A stretch of 64,000 bases of DNA from Nocardiopsis sp. YSL2 (GTDB lineage: Bacteria > Actinomycetota > Actinomycetes > Streptosporangiales > Streptosporangiaceae), in contig NZ_JAMOAO010000001.1 of NCBI RefSeq assembly GCF_030555055.1, positions 1,984,001-2,048,000 on the forward strand, given 5' to 3'. The notes under the pieces are model-generated. The model was not told the DNA's origin and ran no database searches. It saw only the letters and a list, made by a program, of their open reading frames with translations. Positions 15,591-22,950 of the stretch are shown one piece after another. Position 1 is the stretch's first letter. Each line of letters opens with the position of its first letter. Made by a program: the position numbers and the translations under genes.

Positions 15591-16046
15591 TGGTCCATCC
15601 CCGCGTGCGCGGGGAGCAGCCCCCACTTGGGTTGGGGACGTCCCGCAGTGCGGGTCCATCCCCGCGTGCGCGGGGAGCAGCGTTCTCAGCGGGGCCGGTC
15701 ATGATCCGTCTCGGGTCCATCCCCGCGTGCGCGGGGAGCAGCGTTCTCAGCGGGGCCGGTCATGATCCGTCTCGGGTCCATCCCCGCGTGCGCGGGGAGC
15801 AGAGGAGGCGGTGTTGGCGGCGTCCCGGGAGACCGGGTCCATCCCCGCGTGCGTGGGGAGCAGTCGAGCCCTTCCGGCCTGACCTCGATCCAGAGGGGTC
15901 CATCCCCGCGTGCGCGGGGAGCAGAACGAACACCATCCGGGTCAGCAGCGCGGTGTGGGTCCATCCCCGCGTGCGCGGGGAGCAGTCGGAAGACTGGACT
16001 GCGGGGTGGGGTGACCCGGGTCCATCCCCGCGTGCGCGGGGAGCAG
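15591..16046 (-). CRISPR. Type I-E CRISPR array 2 (8 repeats, 7 spacers, one duplicated)
   Basis: 29-base repeats begin at 15591, 15652, 15713, 15774, 15835, 15896, 15957 and 16018, same sequence as array 1. All spacers are 32 bases. Spacers 15681-15712 and 15742-15773 are identical (start CGTTCTCAGCGGGGCC), a tandem duplication of one repeat-spacer unit. The repeat at 15591 begins TGG instead of GGG (trailer end) and the one at 15835 has GCGTGGGGAG. Polarity as array 1, with the leader on the right and transcription on the minus strand. No cas genes are nearby. Confidence 0.97.
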
Positions 16047-16125
16047 CTTCCTGACCTGCGTGTTCACCGCAGCGGGCGACCCGTTTCTGCAACTTGTTCA
16101 GGATTGGACATTGGACCCGAAAAGC
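16047..16125 (-). promoter_or_regulatory. CRISPR array 2 leader
   Basis: Aligns along most of its length with the sequence beside array 1, including CTGACCTG, the identical TTTCTGCAACTTGTT at 16084-16098, then GGACA and GACCC. It abuts the 3' end of the DUF397 gene. Confidence 0.75.
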
Positions 16126-16140
16126 GACAGTTCTTATCTT

Positions 16141-16329
16141 TCAAGACTTCAAAGTAGCGAGGAGGGATGCCCACTCGGAACCGGAGTATGCGAGGTGTCC
16201 CTGATCGCGGTTCTGCGTGTCCCGCACGAGGACCCACTGACTCTCGGCGACCTCGACGCAGTCACCACCGTTGGTGCTGTAGCTGCTCTTGTGCCAGGTG
16301 ATACGTGTGGGGTTGTGCGGCGCGGTCAT
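16141..16329 (-). CDS. DUF397 protein
   Basis: 62 residues from the ATG at 16329, preceded by GAGGAGG. ITWHKSSYSTNGGDCVEVAE and VLVRDTQNRDQGHLAYSGSEWASLL are the DUF397 signature. Such proteins are always found beside XRE/DUF5753 regulators in actinomycetes, as here (the XRE gene ends 28 bases upstream). BldB/WhiJ-type control of development is known for related sets in Streptomyces. What this pair controls is unknown. Confidence 0.92.
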   Translation of the reverse strand: MTAPHNPTRITWHKSSYSTNGGDCVEVAESQWVLVRDTQNRDQGHLAYSGSEWASLLATLKS

Positions 16330-16357
16330 CGCCGGGCCTCCTCTTCTCCGCAGGGGC

Positions 16358-17218
16358 TTACTGTCCATCTCTCAGGAGCCCACGCATGAAGAGGATCGAC
16401 TCATCGGGTTCGAGTGCCTTGCCCAGCAGGCTCCCGAACATCAGGGTATACCGGCGCACCTCCTCCGGGTCCTCTGGGACCAGGCCGCTGCCCGCCTGTT
16501 CGAGGTAGACCACGTCAGGGTCTGCCTGCTCCGGAAATTCGAGCAGGTTGAACTGGCCGTCCATGCCGGCGTGGGCGCCACGTGAGAACGGGACGATCCG
16601 GATGGTGACGTTCGACCGTTCGGCGAGGTCGACCAGATGGCGGCGTTGTTCCTCCATGACGGCAGGCCCACCCACCTCGCGCCGCAAGGCTGCCTCGTCA
16701 AGGACGGCTACGACATGAAGTGGGGCCTCCGCCCGGGTGATCAGTTCTTGGCGAGACATCCGGACCAGGACTTTCTCGTCCACGAGATCAGGGGCCGAGG
16801 TGATCGCCAACTGCTCGATGACGCCACGGGCGTACGCCTCGGTCTGGAGGATGCCCGGCACAACGATGGTCTGGAAGGTGCGCACCACGGAGGCCGCCGC
16901 TTCCAGACCGATATAGCTGTCGAACCCCGGTTTGAGGGCCTGCCTGTGCCGGTGCCACCACCCGCGCTTGCGCGCGTGCTTGGCCATCTCGATGAGTTCT
17001 TCGCGTTCAGGGCCGTGCACGCGGTACACGTCAAGCAGAATGGCCACGTCACCCGGCTTCGGCCGCGTCATGCCCGTCTCATATCTCCACAGAGTGCTGT
17101 CGGTGATACCGATGCGCTCCGCGACCTCAGCACGAGAGAGCTTCGAGGCGCTGCGGAGACGGGTCAACTCCGCCATCAGGCGCCGCTGGCGCGCGGTCGG
17201 ACTCGGCCGTGTGGCCAT
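16358..17218 (-). CDS. XRE-family regulator with DUF5753 domain
   Basis: 286 residues from the ATG at 17218, preceded by AGGGGG; the frame extends 11 codons further up without a better site. Helix-turn-helix LSRAEVAERIGITDSTLWRYETGMTRPKPGD near residues 30-65. The DUF5753 sensor domain covers the rest (GLEAAASVVRTFQTIVVPGILQTEAYARGV, VTIRIVPFSRGAHAGMDGQFNLLEFPE). It forms the usual trio with the DUF397 gene downstream and the divergent ATPase gene. WhiJ-like in architecture. Confidence 0.92.
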   Translation of the reverse strand: MATRPSPTARQRRLMAELTRLRSASKLSRAEVAERIGITDSTLWRYETGMTRPKPGDVAILLDVYRVHGPEREELIEMAKHARKRGWWHRHRQALKPGFDSYIGLEAAASVVRTFQTIVVPGILQTEAYARGVIEQLAITSAPDLVDEKVLVRMSRQELITRAEAPLHVVAVLDEAALRREVGGPAVMEEQRRHLVDLAERSNVTIRIVPFSRGAHAGMDGQFNLLEFPEQADPDVVYLEQAGSGLVPEDPEEVRRYTLMFGSLLGKALEPDESILFMRGLLRDGQ

Positions 17219-17297
17219 GCTGCACCCCCTGTTCCATGTGAACCGTAACACATTGCATTATTCGATCTCATTACTACGCATAGTGCACGACTTCTTT

Positions 17298-17311
17298 CTG
17301 CAGTATTGCAG
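17298..17311. promoter_or_regulatory. Small inverted repeat in the XRE/ATPase divergent region
   Basis: CTGCA, spacer GTAT, TGCAG, in an AT-rich divergent region (17219-17414) between the XRE regulator and the ATPase. A possible autoregulatory operator. Only the symmetry is seen. Confidence 0.35.
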
Positions 17312-17414
17312 TTTTAGTTCTCGCAGGACATCCTGGAGAACGTCGGGCACCGGGTCGGTGTACCGATCGGTTTGGTGAGCGCCCCGTGGGGGCGTTTGCC
17401 CTCAGCTGTCGTCG

Positions 17415-17954
17415 ATGTTCGTGCGGAGGTTCGTGGTGGGTGGCATGGAGATACCGAGGCCGAGGTGTGGCCAGAACGAGGACCGGCGGGTGGTGGGTGG
17501 GTTGCCGGTACGGGTGAGGAGCAGGCGTTTGGGAGTGTCATCCGCCTACTTCGACGGCAGGCCCGACCAGGTCTCGCGCATCCGGGACTGGAGCCGGAGC
17601 GCGACCGGCCTGGACCACGACAGCGCCGACCCGGTCATGCTCGTGGTGAGTGAACTGGTGACCAACGCGGTCCGGCACTCCGCCTCCGGGAGCCGGTACG
17701 GGCGGGTGCGGGTGACTGTGGAAGTACTGCCCGGCCAGGTCGTGCTGGTCTCGGTCACCGACGACGGACCACGTCCCGGCCGCACCACGAGTCTCCCCCG
17801 CCTCCCCGTACACGCCGACGAACTCCGGGAGGGCGGGCACGGGCTGCGTCTGGTCAACGAGCTCTCGGAACGGTGGTGGTGGACCGGTGGCGCGGGCGGT
17901 CCGCTGACCGTGTGGTCGCTGATCGACCCGCAGCGCGACCTCCACCGCGTCTGA
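17415..17954 (+). CDS. RsbW-like ATP-binding (anti-sigma-type) protein
   Basis: 179 residues from the ATG at 17415, though later starts are possible because the first ~35 residues are not conserved. AYFDGRPDQVSRIRDWSRSATGLDHD then VMLVVSELVTNAVRHSASG (N-box) and VSVTDDGPRPG (G1 box), HGLRLVNELSERWWWTG (G2 box) are the HATPase_c motifs of the stand-alone RsbW/SpoIIAB-like family common in Streptomyces. It is divergent from the XRE/DUF397 pair, the typical arrangement. Possible kinase of an anti-anti-sigma factor, target not in the window. Confidence 0.85.
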   Translation: MFVRRFVVGGMEIPRPRCGQNEDRRVVGGLPVRVRSRRLGVSSAYFDGRPDQVSRIRDWSRSATGLDHDSADPVMLVVSELVTNAVRHSASGSRYGRVRVTVEVLPGQVVLVSVTDDGPRPGRTTSLPRLPVHADELREGGHGLRLVNELSERWWWTGGAGGPLTVWSLIDPQRDLHRV

Positions 17955-18030
17955 GCCCCCCCACGAAAGCCCAGGCGGGAAGCGCAGCCTTCCGGCCATC
18001 GACACCCGCCTGAGCAGCAGGAAAGAAAAC

Positions 18031-18065
18031 GCCCCGTCCGGTGAGTGGAGTCACCGGCCCGGGGC
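18031..18065 (-). terminator. Hairpin with T-run, oriented for minus-strand transcripts
   Basis: GCCCCGTCCGGTGA (18031-18044) pairs with TCACCGGCCCGGGGC (18051-18065) with one bulge. On the minus strand the hairpin is followed by GTTTTCTTTCC, a classical intrinsic terminator, so it could end transcripts of the siderophore operon that read past 18543. It can also close the ATPase gene on the plus strand. Confidence 0.55.
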
Positions 18066-18099
18066 CCGACGACCACCTGAAGCAACCAGGAGGCCATCG

Positions 18100-18528
18100 A
18101 TGCACCAGCCTAGCGGGCGGCACCGCCGCCCGAGCCGGAGTCTGGCCGAGCGGGTCAGGCGCGTGGCCGCCGCCCTCCTCGCGGCGGCTCTGGCGTACGT
18201 GTTCGTTCCCCAGACGACCGGCCGACGGCCTCCCGCGCTCGTTCGGGCACCGGAACGAGCGCGGGAGGCCGCCCGGACGACGTCACCGGGGGCGGCGCAC
18301 TGCGCTCCGCCGCCCGACGAGGACCCCGGCGCGCTGGTCCGGCCCTACATGCCGCCGTTTCCACCACCGCCGATCATGCCGGTCCGACCGCTACCGGTCC
18401 CCCGACCGCGCCTGCCCGAGGGCGACCTTCTGGCCGCACCCGCACGGCCTCCGGACGACGACCTCGGGGAACTCACGGCGGCGGTCCGCGCCTGGCTCGA
18501 CATGACCCGTCGCGCGGACCGACCGTAG
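18100..18528 (+). CDS. Pro-rich single-pass membrane protein, unknown
   Basis: 142 residues. The ATG at 18100 has AGGAGG at about 7 bases, a strong site that supports the gene. A basic N-terminus (RHRRPSRSLAERVRR) precedes one hydrophobic helix (VAAALLAAALAYVFV), then a low-complexity tail rich in Pro, Ala and Arg (YMPPFPPPPIMPVRPLPVP). It could be anchored with its tail outside. No family recognised. The coding sequence contains a perfect 19-bp inverted repeat. It is convergent with the end of the siderophore operon, 14 bases apart. Confidence 0.6.
   Translation: MHQPSGRHRRPSRSLAERVRRVAAALLAAALAYVFVPQTTGRRPPALVRAPERAREAARTTSPGAAHCAPPPDEDPGALVRPYMPPFPPPPIMPVRPLPVPRPRLPEGDLLAAPARPPDDDLGELTAAVRAWLDMTRRADRP
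18226..18271. repeat. Perfect 19-bp inverted repeat inside a coding region
   Basis: Left arm 18226-18244 (starts CGGCCTCCCGCG), loop of 8 bases, right arm 18253-18271, exactly complementary. Located within the Pro-rich membrane protein gene, where coding constraint would normally prevent such a structure, and downstream of the minus-strand siderophore operon. It may be a terminator for that operon. Confidence 0.7.
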
Positions 18529-18542
18529 GACTACAAGCCCCC

Positions 18543-19568
18543 TCAGCTCTGCTCGGCCGCCAGGCCGAGCAGCAGCTCCGACCACGCCTCGACGGTCGGC
18601 TTCTCCGCCAGGTCCGCGAACGGCACCTCCAGGCCGAGCGCCTGCCAGCGCACCGACAACTGCATCATCCGCATCGAGTCGAGCCCCAGCTCGAACAGCC
18701 CCGCCTCCGGGGTGACCTCGGCGGGGTCGACGCCGAGGACCTCGGCGATGGAGGCGCGCAGCCCCTCGACGCTGAGGGCTGCGGTGATCTCGTCGGAATC
18801 GGGCATGGGAGGCTCCTTCGCTGGGGTGACGCGTTCGGGTGTCGTCGGCCGGGTCGTCTCGGCGACGACCTCCGCCAGGTGGTCGTGCAGGTAGAAGTGC
18901 CCTCCGGGCAGGACACGGGCGGTGAACCGGCCCGTGGTGGCCGCCTCCCACGCCTCGACCAGCTCGGAGCGCATCGACGGGTCGGCGTCGCCCGTGAACG
19001 CGGTGACGTCCACGTCGAGCACGGCGGAGCCCGGCCGGTAGCGCTCGATGAGCCGGAAGTCGTTGCGGATCATCGGCATCAACAGCTCCCGAAGCTCCGC
19101 ATGGTCCAGGACCTCCTGGCCTCCCCCACCGAGCGCGTCCAGGGCCGCCCGCACTCCCGCGTCGTCGCGCTCGTGGACGGGCCGGGCCGGGGCCCGCTGA
19201 GCGAAGGGCCCCGGCCGTGCCGACACCACGAGCCGCTCGACCAGCCCCGGCCGCAGCCGGGTCAACCCGAGCGTGAACTCGTGGGCGACCGACGCCCCCA
19301 TGCTGTGGCCGAACACCGTCACCGGACGGTCCAGCTGTGGCTCGATCGCCGCCAGGGCCCCCTTGACCAGCGCGTCCATGGTGTCGATCAGGGGCTCACG
19401 CATCCGCGTCTCGCGCCCCGGGTACTGCACGGCGTACGGCTCGACGTCCTGCGGCACCAGCGCGGGCCAGGCCCGGTAAGCACTGGCCGCTCCCCCGGCG
19501 TGCGGAAAGCACAGCAGGATGCGGCCCGCGCCGGGGCGGGCGTCCAGTCGGCGCAACCACGGTGTCAT
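18543..19568 (-). CDS. Type II thioesterase fused to an aryl carrier protein
   Basis: 341 residues; the ATG at 19568 overlaps the Cy-A-PCP gene stop (ATGA). Residues 1-~235 are an alpha/beta-hydrolase thioesterase (ILLCFPHAGGAASAYRAW, FGHSMGASVAHEF with Ser89, VLPGGHFYLHDH with His). Residues ~255-341 are a carrier domain whose core GLDSMRMMQLSVRW (phosphopantetheine Ser298) and tail EKPTVEAWSELL match EntB-type aryl carrier proteins. No stop separates them. An internal ATG at 18806 has AAGGAG 6 bases before it, so a free 87-residue aryl carrier could also be made. Role: accept salicylate from the salicyl-AMP ligase (42953-44524) and supply it to the Cy domain; the thioesterase edits or releases. 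Confidence 0.85.
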   Translation of the reverse strand: MTPWLRRLDARPGAGRILLCFPHAGGAASAYRAWPALVPQDVEPYAVQYPGRETRMREPLIDTMDALVKGALAAIEPQLDRPVTVFGHSMGASVAHEFTLGLTRLRPGLVERLVVSARPGPFAQRAPARPVHERDDAGVRAALDALGGGGQEVLDHAELRELLMPMIRNDFRLIERYRPGSAVLDVDVTAFTGDADPSMRSELVEAWEAATTGRFTARVLPGGHFYLHDHLAEVVAETTRPTTPERVTPAKEPPMPDSDEITAALSVEGLRASIAEVLGVDPAEVTPEAGLFELGLDSMRMMQLSVRWQALGLEVPFADLAEKPTVEAWSELLLGLAAEQS

Positions 19569-22500
19569 CCGGACAGACCTGCTTCCACTTCGTCGTCGGA
19601 CAGTGCCAGGACATGCTGGTACAGCTCGGCGACGCGGTCCAGGCCCGGGTCCTGGGCCAGGAGGGCGTCGGCCATCCCGGCGACCGTGCCGGTGGACAGC
19701 AGCGCCATCAGCGGCAGGCCGGGCCGGTCCAGCGCCTCGCGCAGCTCCACCAGCACGCGCGTGGCCGCGACCGAGTCTCCGCCGACGGTGAAGAAGTCGT
19801 CGTGCACCCCGACGGTGTCGAGGCCGACGACCTCCGCCCAGATCTGCGCGATGGTCTCCTCCAGCGGCGTGCGCGGGGTCGCGATCTCGCGTTCCCCGAT
19901 CGAGGACGCCGCCTGCGACCGGGCGGTCAGTACCGCGCGGTCCACCTTGCCGTTGCCGGTGAGCGGCAGCTCGTCCACGACGGTGACGGTGGCGGGCACG
20001 AGGTGGTCGGGCAGCCGCTCGGCGAGCGCGGCGCGCAGGGCGTCGGGATCGGCGTCGCCCGTGACGTGGGCGGCGATCGCGCGATGGCCGCGCCCGTCGG
20101 AGCGGGGCACCCCCACGACGGCCGCCGCGGTCACGCCCGGCCGCTCGCGCAGGGCGGCCTCCACCTCCCCCGGTTCGATCCGCATGCCGCGCACCTTCAC
20201 CTGGGCGTCCGCGCGGCCGACGAACTCGATGGCGCCGTCGGCCAGTACGCGTCCCAGGTCGCCGGTGCGGTAGATCCGCTCGCCCCCGCGCTCGGTGAAG
20301 GCGGCGGCGGTGCGCTCGGGATCGTCCCAGTAGCCGCGTGCCACGCCCGGCCCGGCACAGCAGAGTTCGCCGACCACGCCCGGCGGCCGTTCCCGGCCGC
20401 GCTCGTCGAGGACGTGGTAGGCGGTGTTGGCGATCGGCCGCCCGTAGGGGATGGTGGCGCGGTCGAGATCGGCCGGCGCGACACGGTGCCAGATGTTCCA
20501 CAGGGTGGTCTCGGTGGGCCCGCCGACGCTGACGACGCCGACCCCCGGCACCTGGTCGATCAGGTCCGCGGCCAGGCGGGGCGGCACCCAGTCGCCGCCG
20601 AGGAAGACCGTGCGGAGCGTGCCCGGCGCGGGGCCCGCGGCCAGGAGCATCTCCATCATCGCCGGTACGGAGTTCCACAGGGTGACGCCGTGTTCCCGGG
20701 CCAGCTCCGCCCAGTGGTCGGCGTCGCGCGCGCGGTCGGCCGCCGGAACGACCACGGTCCCGCCCGCGCCGAGCACGCCGAACAGGTCGAACGCCGACAT
20801 GTCGTGGTGCAGCGCGGTGACCGCGAGGCAGGTGTCGTCGGGTCCGACACCGAACTCCGCGCGTGTGGCCTCCAGCGCGTTGACCATTCCGCGGTGCTCC
20901 ACCATCACGCCCTTGGGCCGCCCGGTGGAGCCGGACGTGAACAGGACGTAGGCCAGGTCTCCGGGTCCGGCGGTCACGGGCGGCGGCTCCCGGTCCGCGA
21001 GGGTGAGGGCCTTGGCGAGGGTGTCGGCGTCCAGGACGGTGTCGGTCCCGGCCTGGTCGAGGAGGGCGTGGACACGGGCCGCGGGCGCGGCGGCGTCCAG
21101 CGGCAGGTACGGGCATCCGGCCAGGAGCACACCGTAGGCGGCCACGACCTGTTCCCAGCCCTTGTCGAGCAGGACGGCGACGGGGGCACCGGGACGGGCG
21201 CCCCCCGCGCGCAGCCAGACGGCCACGCGAGCGGCGAGCCCGTACAGCTCGCCGTAGGTCAGCGTCCGGTCGGGGGCGATGACGGCCGTCCGGTCGGGAT
21301 GCGCGCGAGCCTGGCGGACGAAGGCGTCGTGCACCAGCTCGTCGGGGATCGGCGCCACCGGGCCGCGCAGTCCGTCGGCCCCCGTGGCCGATCCCCCGGC
21401 CCGCCCGAGGAGGTCGGGGTCGTTCCACGCCTCGGGCTCGGCGAGCCGGTCCAGGATCCGTCCGAGGTCCGCGCACATCGCGTCGGCGGTGCGCGGAGGC
21501 AGCAGCGCGTCCACCGAGTCCAGGTTGTACACCAGCCCGGACGGGGACTCCTCGATCTGGGTGTCCAGGTACACCTGCGGGGTCTGGGTGACCGCGAACA
21601 CCCGGGGCAGGGTGTGGCCGAGCAGCGGTTCCTCTCCCGGTGTGAACCCGATGGTGCTGGTCAGGACCACGGGCATGAGCGCCCGACGGCCCCCTCCGGT
21701 GGCCCGGGCGACGTCGCGCAGGGCCCGAACACCCGGGTACTCCTGGTGCTGGAGGTCGGTCCAGAAGGTGCGCTGCAACCGCTTGGCCCGCTCACCGAAC
21801 GGCACGTCCGGGTCGCGGTGGTCCACCTCCAGCAGCGAGAAGGACGCGAACTCACCGAGCAGCGCGTTCGCCTCGGGGTGCAGGGGGAACCGGTTCATCC
21901 GCGGCACGTTGAGGGTGAAGTGCGCCGACTCGCTCCAGGCGGCGAGCACCTCGGCGAACGCGGTCAGGCACACCGTGGAGGCGGTGAGCCCGTGGGCGGC
22001 GGCGGTGGCCTTGACCGCCCGCCAGCGCTCGTCGGGCAGGGTGGCCAGGCGGCTGGACCAGCGGGGGACGTCCACGGTGGCGGGGTCGGCGGCCAGGGGC
22101 AGCCGGGGCGCCGGGGGCAGGGACGCGACCCTGCCGCGCCAGTACTCCTCGGCCCGCCGGTACCGGTCGGTATCGGCGATCGCGGCCTCGGCCAGCACGT
22201 AGTCGCGATAGGTGATCGGCAGGGGATCGACCGCCAGACCGGGGTCGCGGTAGAAGCGGGTCAGGTCGGCGATGAGCAGCTGCCAGCTCAGGTAGTCCAG
22301 GATCAGCGCGTCGAAGCTGACGTGCACACGGCTGCGGCCCTCGTCCAGCAGGCTCACCACCACCGAGAACAGCGGCCACGCGTCGGCCGGGCGGACCTGG
22401 TGGGAGAGCCGTTCGCGGACGCGGCGCAGCTCGGGTTCGGGGTCGCGGCCGCGCAGGTCGACGATCTCGGGGGTGAACTCGCCGGTATCGGCCAGGACCG

Positions 22501-22750
22501 CCTGTTCTCCGGTGTCGGGCAGGACCACCGTGCGCAGGGCGTCGTGCCGCTCGATCGCCCGGCGCCAGGCCAGGGTGAAGCGGTCGGTGTCGAGCTCGCC
22601 CTCGTACTCGTAGTAGGCGTGCGTGGACACGTTGCCCAGCTCGAACGCGCCGGTGCGCCCGAGCAGGTAGGCCTGCTGCTGGTCGGTGAGCGGGAAGGGG
22701 TCGAACCGGTGCTCGGGGTCGGGCTCGGCGACCGGGTAGAGGGACCTCAC
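19565..22750 (-). CDS. NRPS, Cy-A-PCP (heterocycle-forming module)
   Basis: 1061 residues from the GTG at 22750, overlapping the MbtH stop (GTGA). Heterocyclization domain, residues ~10-440: PLTDQQQAYLLGR start and the Cy motif D....D..S as DALILDYLS near residue 147. Adenylation domain ~460-950 with core [13 protein letters not shown] near 602. Carrier domain with VGGDSVAATR near 985. Hand-read specificity residues are D-M-F-N-F-G-V-L-W-K, nearest to the Cys code (D-L-[YF]-N-L-S-L-I-W-K) but with Gly at 301, so Cys is favoured and Ser or Thr not excluded. It would join salicylate to the amino acid and close a thiazoline (or oxazoline), as in mycobactin and pyochelin pathways. No reductase or methyltransferase domain. 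Confidence 0.9.
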   Translation of the reverse strand: MRSLYPVAEPDPEHRFDPFPLTDQQQAYLLGRTGAFELGNVSTHAYYEYEGELDTDRFTLAWRRAIERHDALRTVVLPDTGEQAVLADTGEFTPEIVDLRGRDPEPELRRVRERLSHQVRPADAWPLFSVVVSLLDEGRSRVHVSFDALILDYLSWQLLIADLTRFYRDPGLAVDPLPITYRDYVLAEAAIADTDRYRRAEEYWRGRVASLPPAPRLPLAADPATVDVPRWSSRLATLPDERWRAVKATAAAHGLTASTVCLTAFAEVLAAWSESAHFTLNVPRMNRFPLHPEANALLGEFASFSLLEVDHRDPDVPFGERAKRLQRTFWTDLQHQEYPGVRALRDVARATGGGRRALMPVVLTSTIGFTPGEEPLLGHTLPRVFAVTQTPQVYLDTQIEESPSGLVYNLDSVDALLPPRTADAMCADLGRILDRLAEPEAWNDPDLLGRAGGSATGADGLRGPVAPIPDELVHDAFVRQARAHPDRTAVIAPDRTLTYGELYGLAARVAVWLRAGGARPGAPVAVLLDKGWEQVVAAYGVLLAGCPYLPLDAAAPAARVHALLDQAGTDTVLDADTLAKALTLADREPPPVTAGPGDLAYVLFTSGSTGRPKGVMVEHRGMVNALEATRAEFGVGPDDTCLAVTALHHDMSAFDLFGVLGAGGTVVVPAADRARDADHWAELAREHGVTLWNSVPAMMEMLLAAGPAPGTLRTVFLGGDWVPPRLAADLIDQVPGVGVVSVGGPTETTLWNIWHRVAPADLDRATIPYGRPIANTAYHVLDERGRERPPGVVGELCCAGPGVARGYWDDPERTAAAFTERGGERIYRTGDLGRVLADGAIEFVGRADAQVKVRGMRIEPGEVEAALRERPGVTAAAVVGVPRSDGRGHRAIAAHVTGDADPDALRAALAERLPDHLVPATVTVVDELPLTGNGKVDRAVLTARSQAASSIGEREIATPRTPLEETIAQIWAEVVGLDTVGVHDDFFTVGGDSVAATRVLVELREALDRPGLPLMALLSTGTVAGMADALLAQDPGLDRVAELYQHVLALSDDEVEAGLSG

Positions 22751-22950
22751 CCCGCCTCCCGCACGCTCACCGGACGCAGGTCGGTCCAGGTCCGCTCGAT
22801 GTGCTCCAGGCATCCCCGGCGGGTGTCGCGGTCGTGGGCCACCCGCCAGCCCGCGGGCACCGCGATGATCGCGGGCCACAGCGAGTGCTGGCCCTCGTCG
22901 TTGACGAGCACCAGGTAGAGGCCGTCCTCGTCCTCGAACGGGTTGGTCAT
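22747..22950 (-). CDS. mbtH: MbtH-like NRPS accessory protein
   Basis: 67 residues, start overlapping the preceding NRPS stop (ATGA at 22947-22950 region) and stop overlapping the next NRPS start. NDEGQHSLWPAIIAVPAGW, RGCLEHIERTWTDLRPVS contains all invariant MbtH residues including the tryptophans. MbtH proteins bind adenylation domains and enable their solubility or activity. As the only one in the locus it probably serves all four A domains. Confidence 0.95.
   Translation of the reverse strand: MTNPFEDEDGLYLVLVNDEGQHSLWPAIIAVPAGWRVAHDRDTRRGCLEHIERTWTDLRPVSVREAG

Noticed and set aside
15515..16157. Similar repeat-peptide open frames across CRISPR array 2
   Set aside because: Same explanation: 61-base period of repeat plus spacer read in different frames.
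19569..21476. Upstream extension of the thioesterase-ArCP frame
   Set aside because: It is a frame-shifted shadow of the Cy-A-PCP gene; the real start at 19568 overlaps the preceding stop as ATGA.
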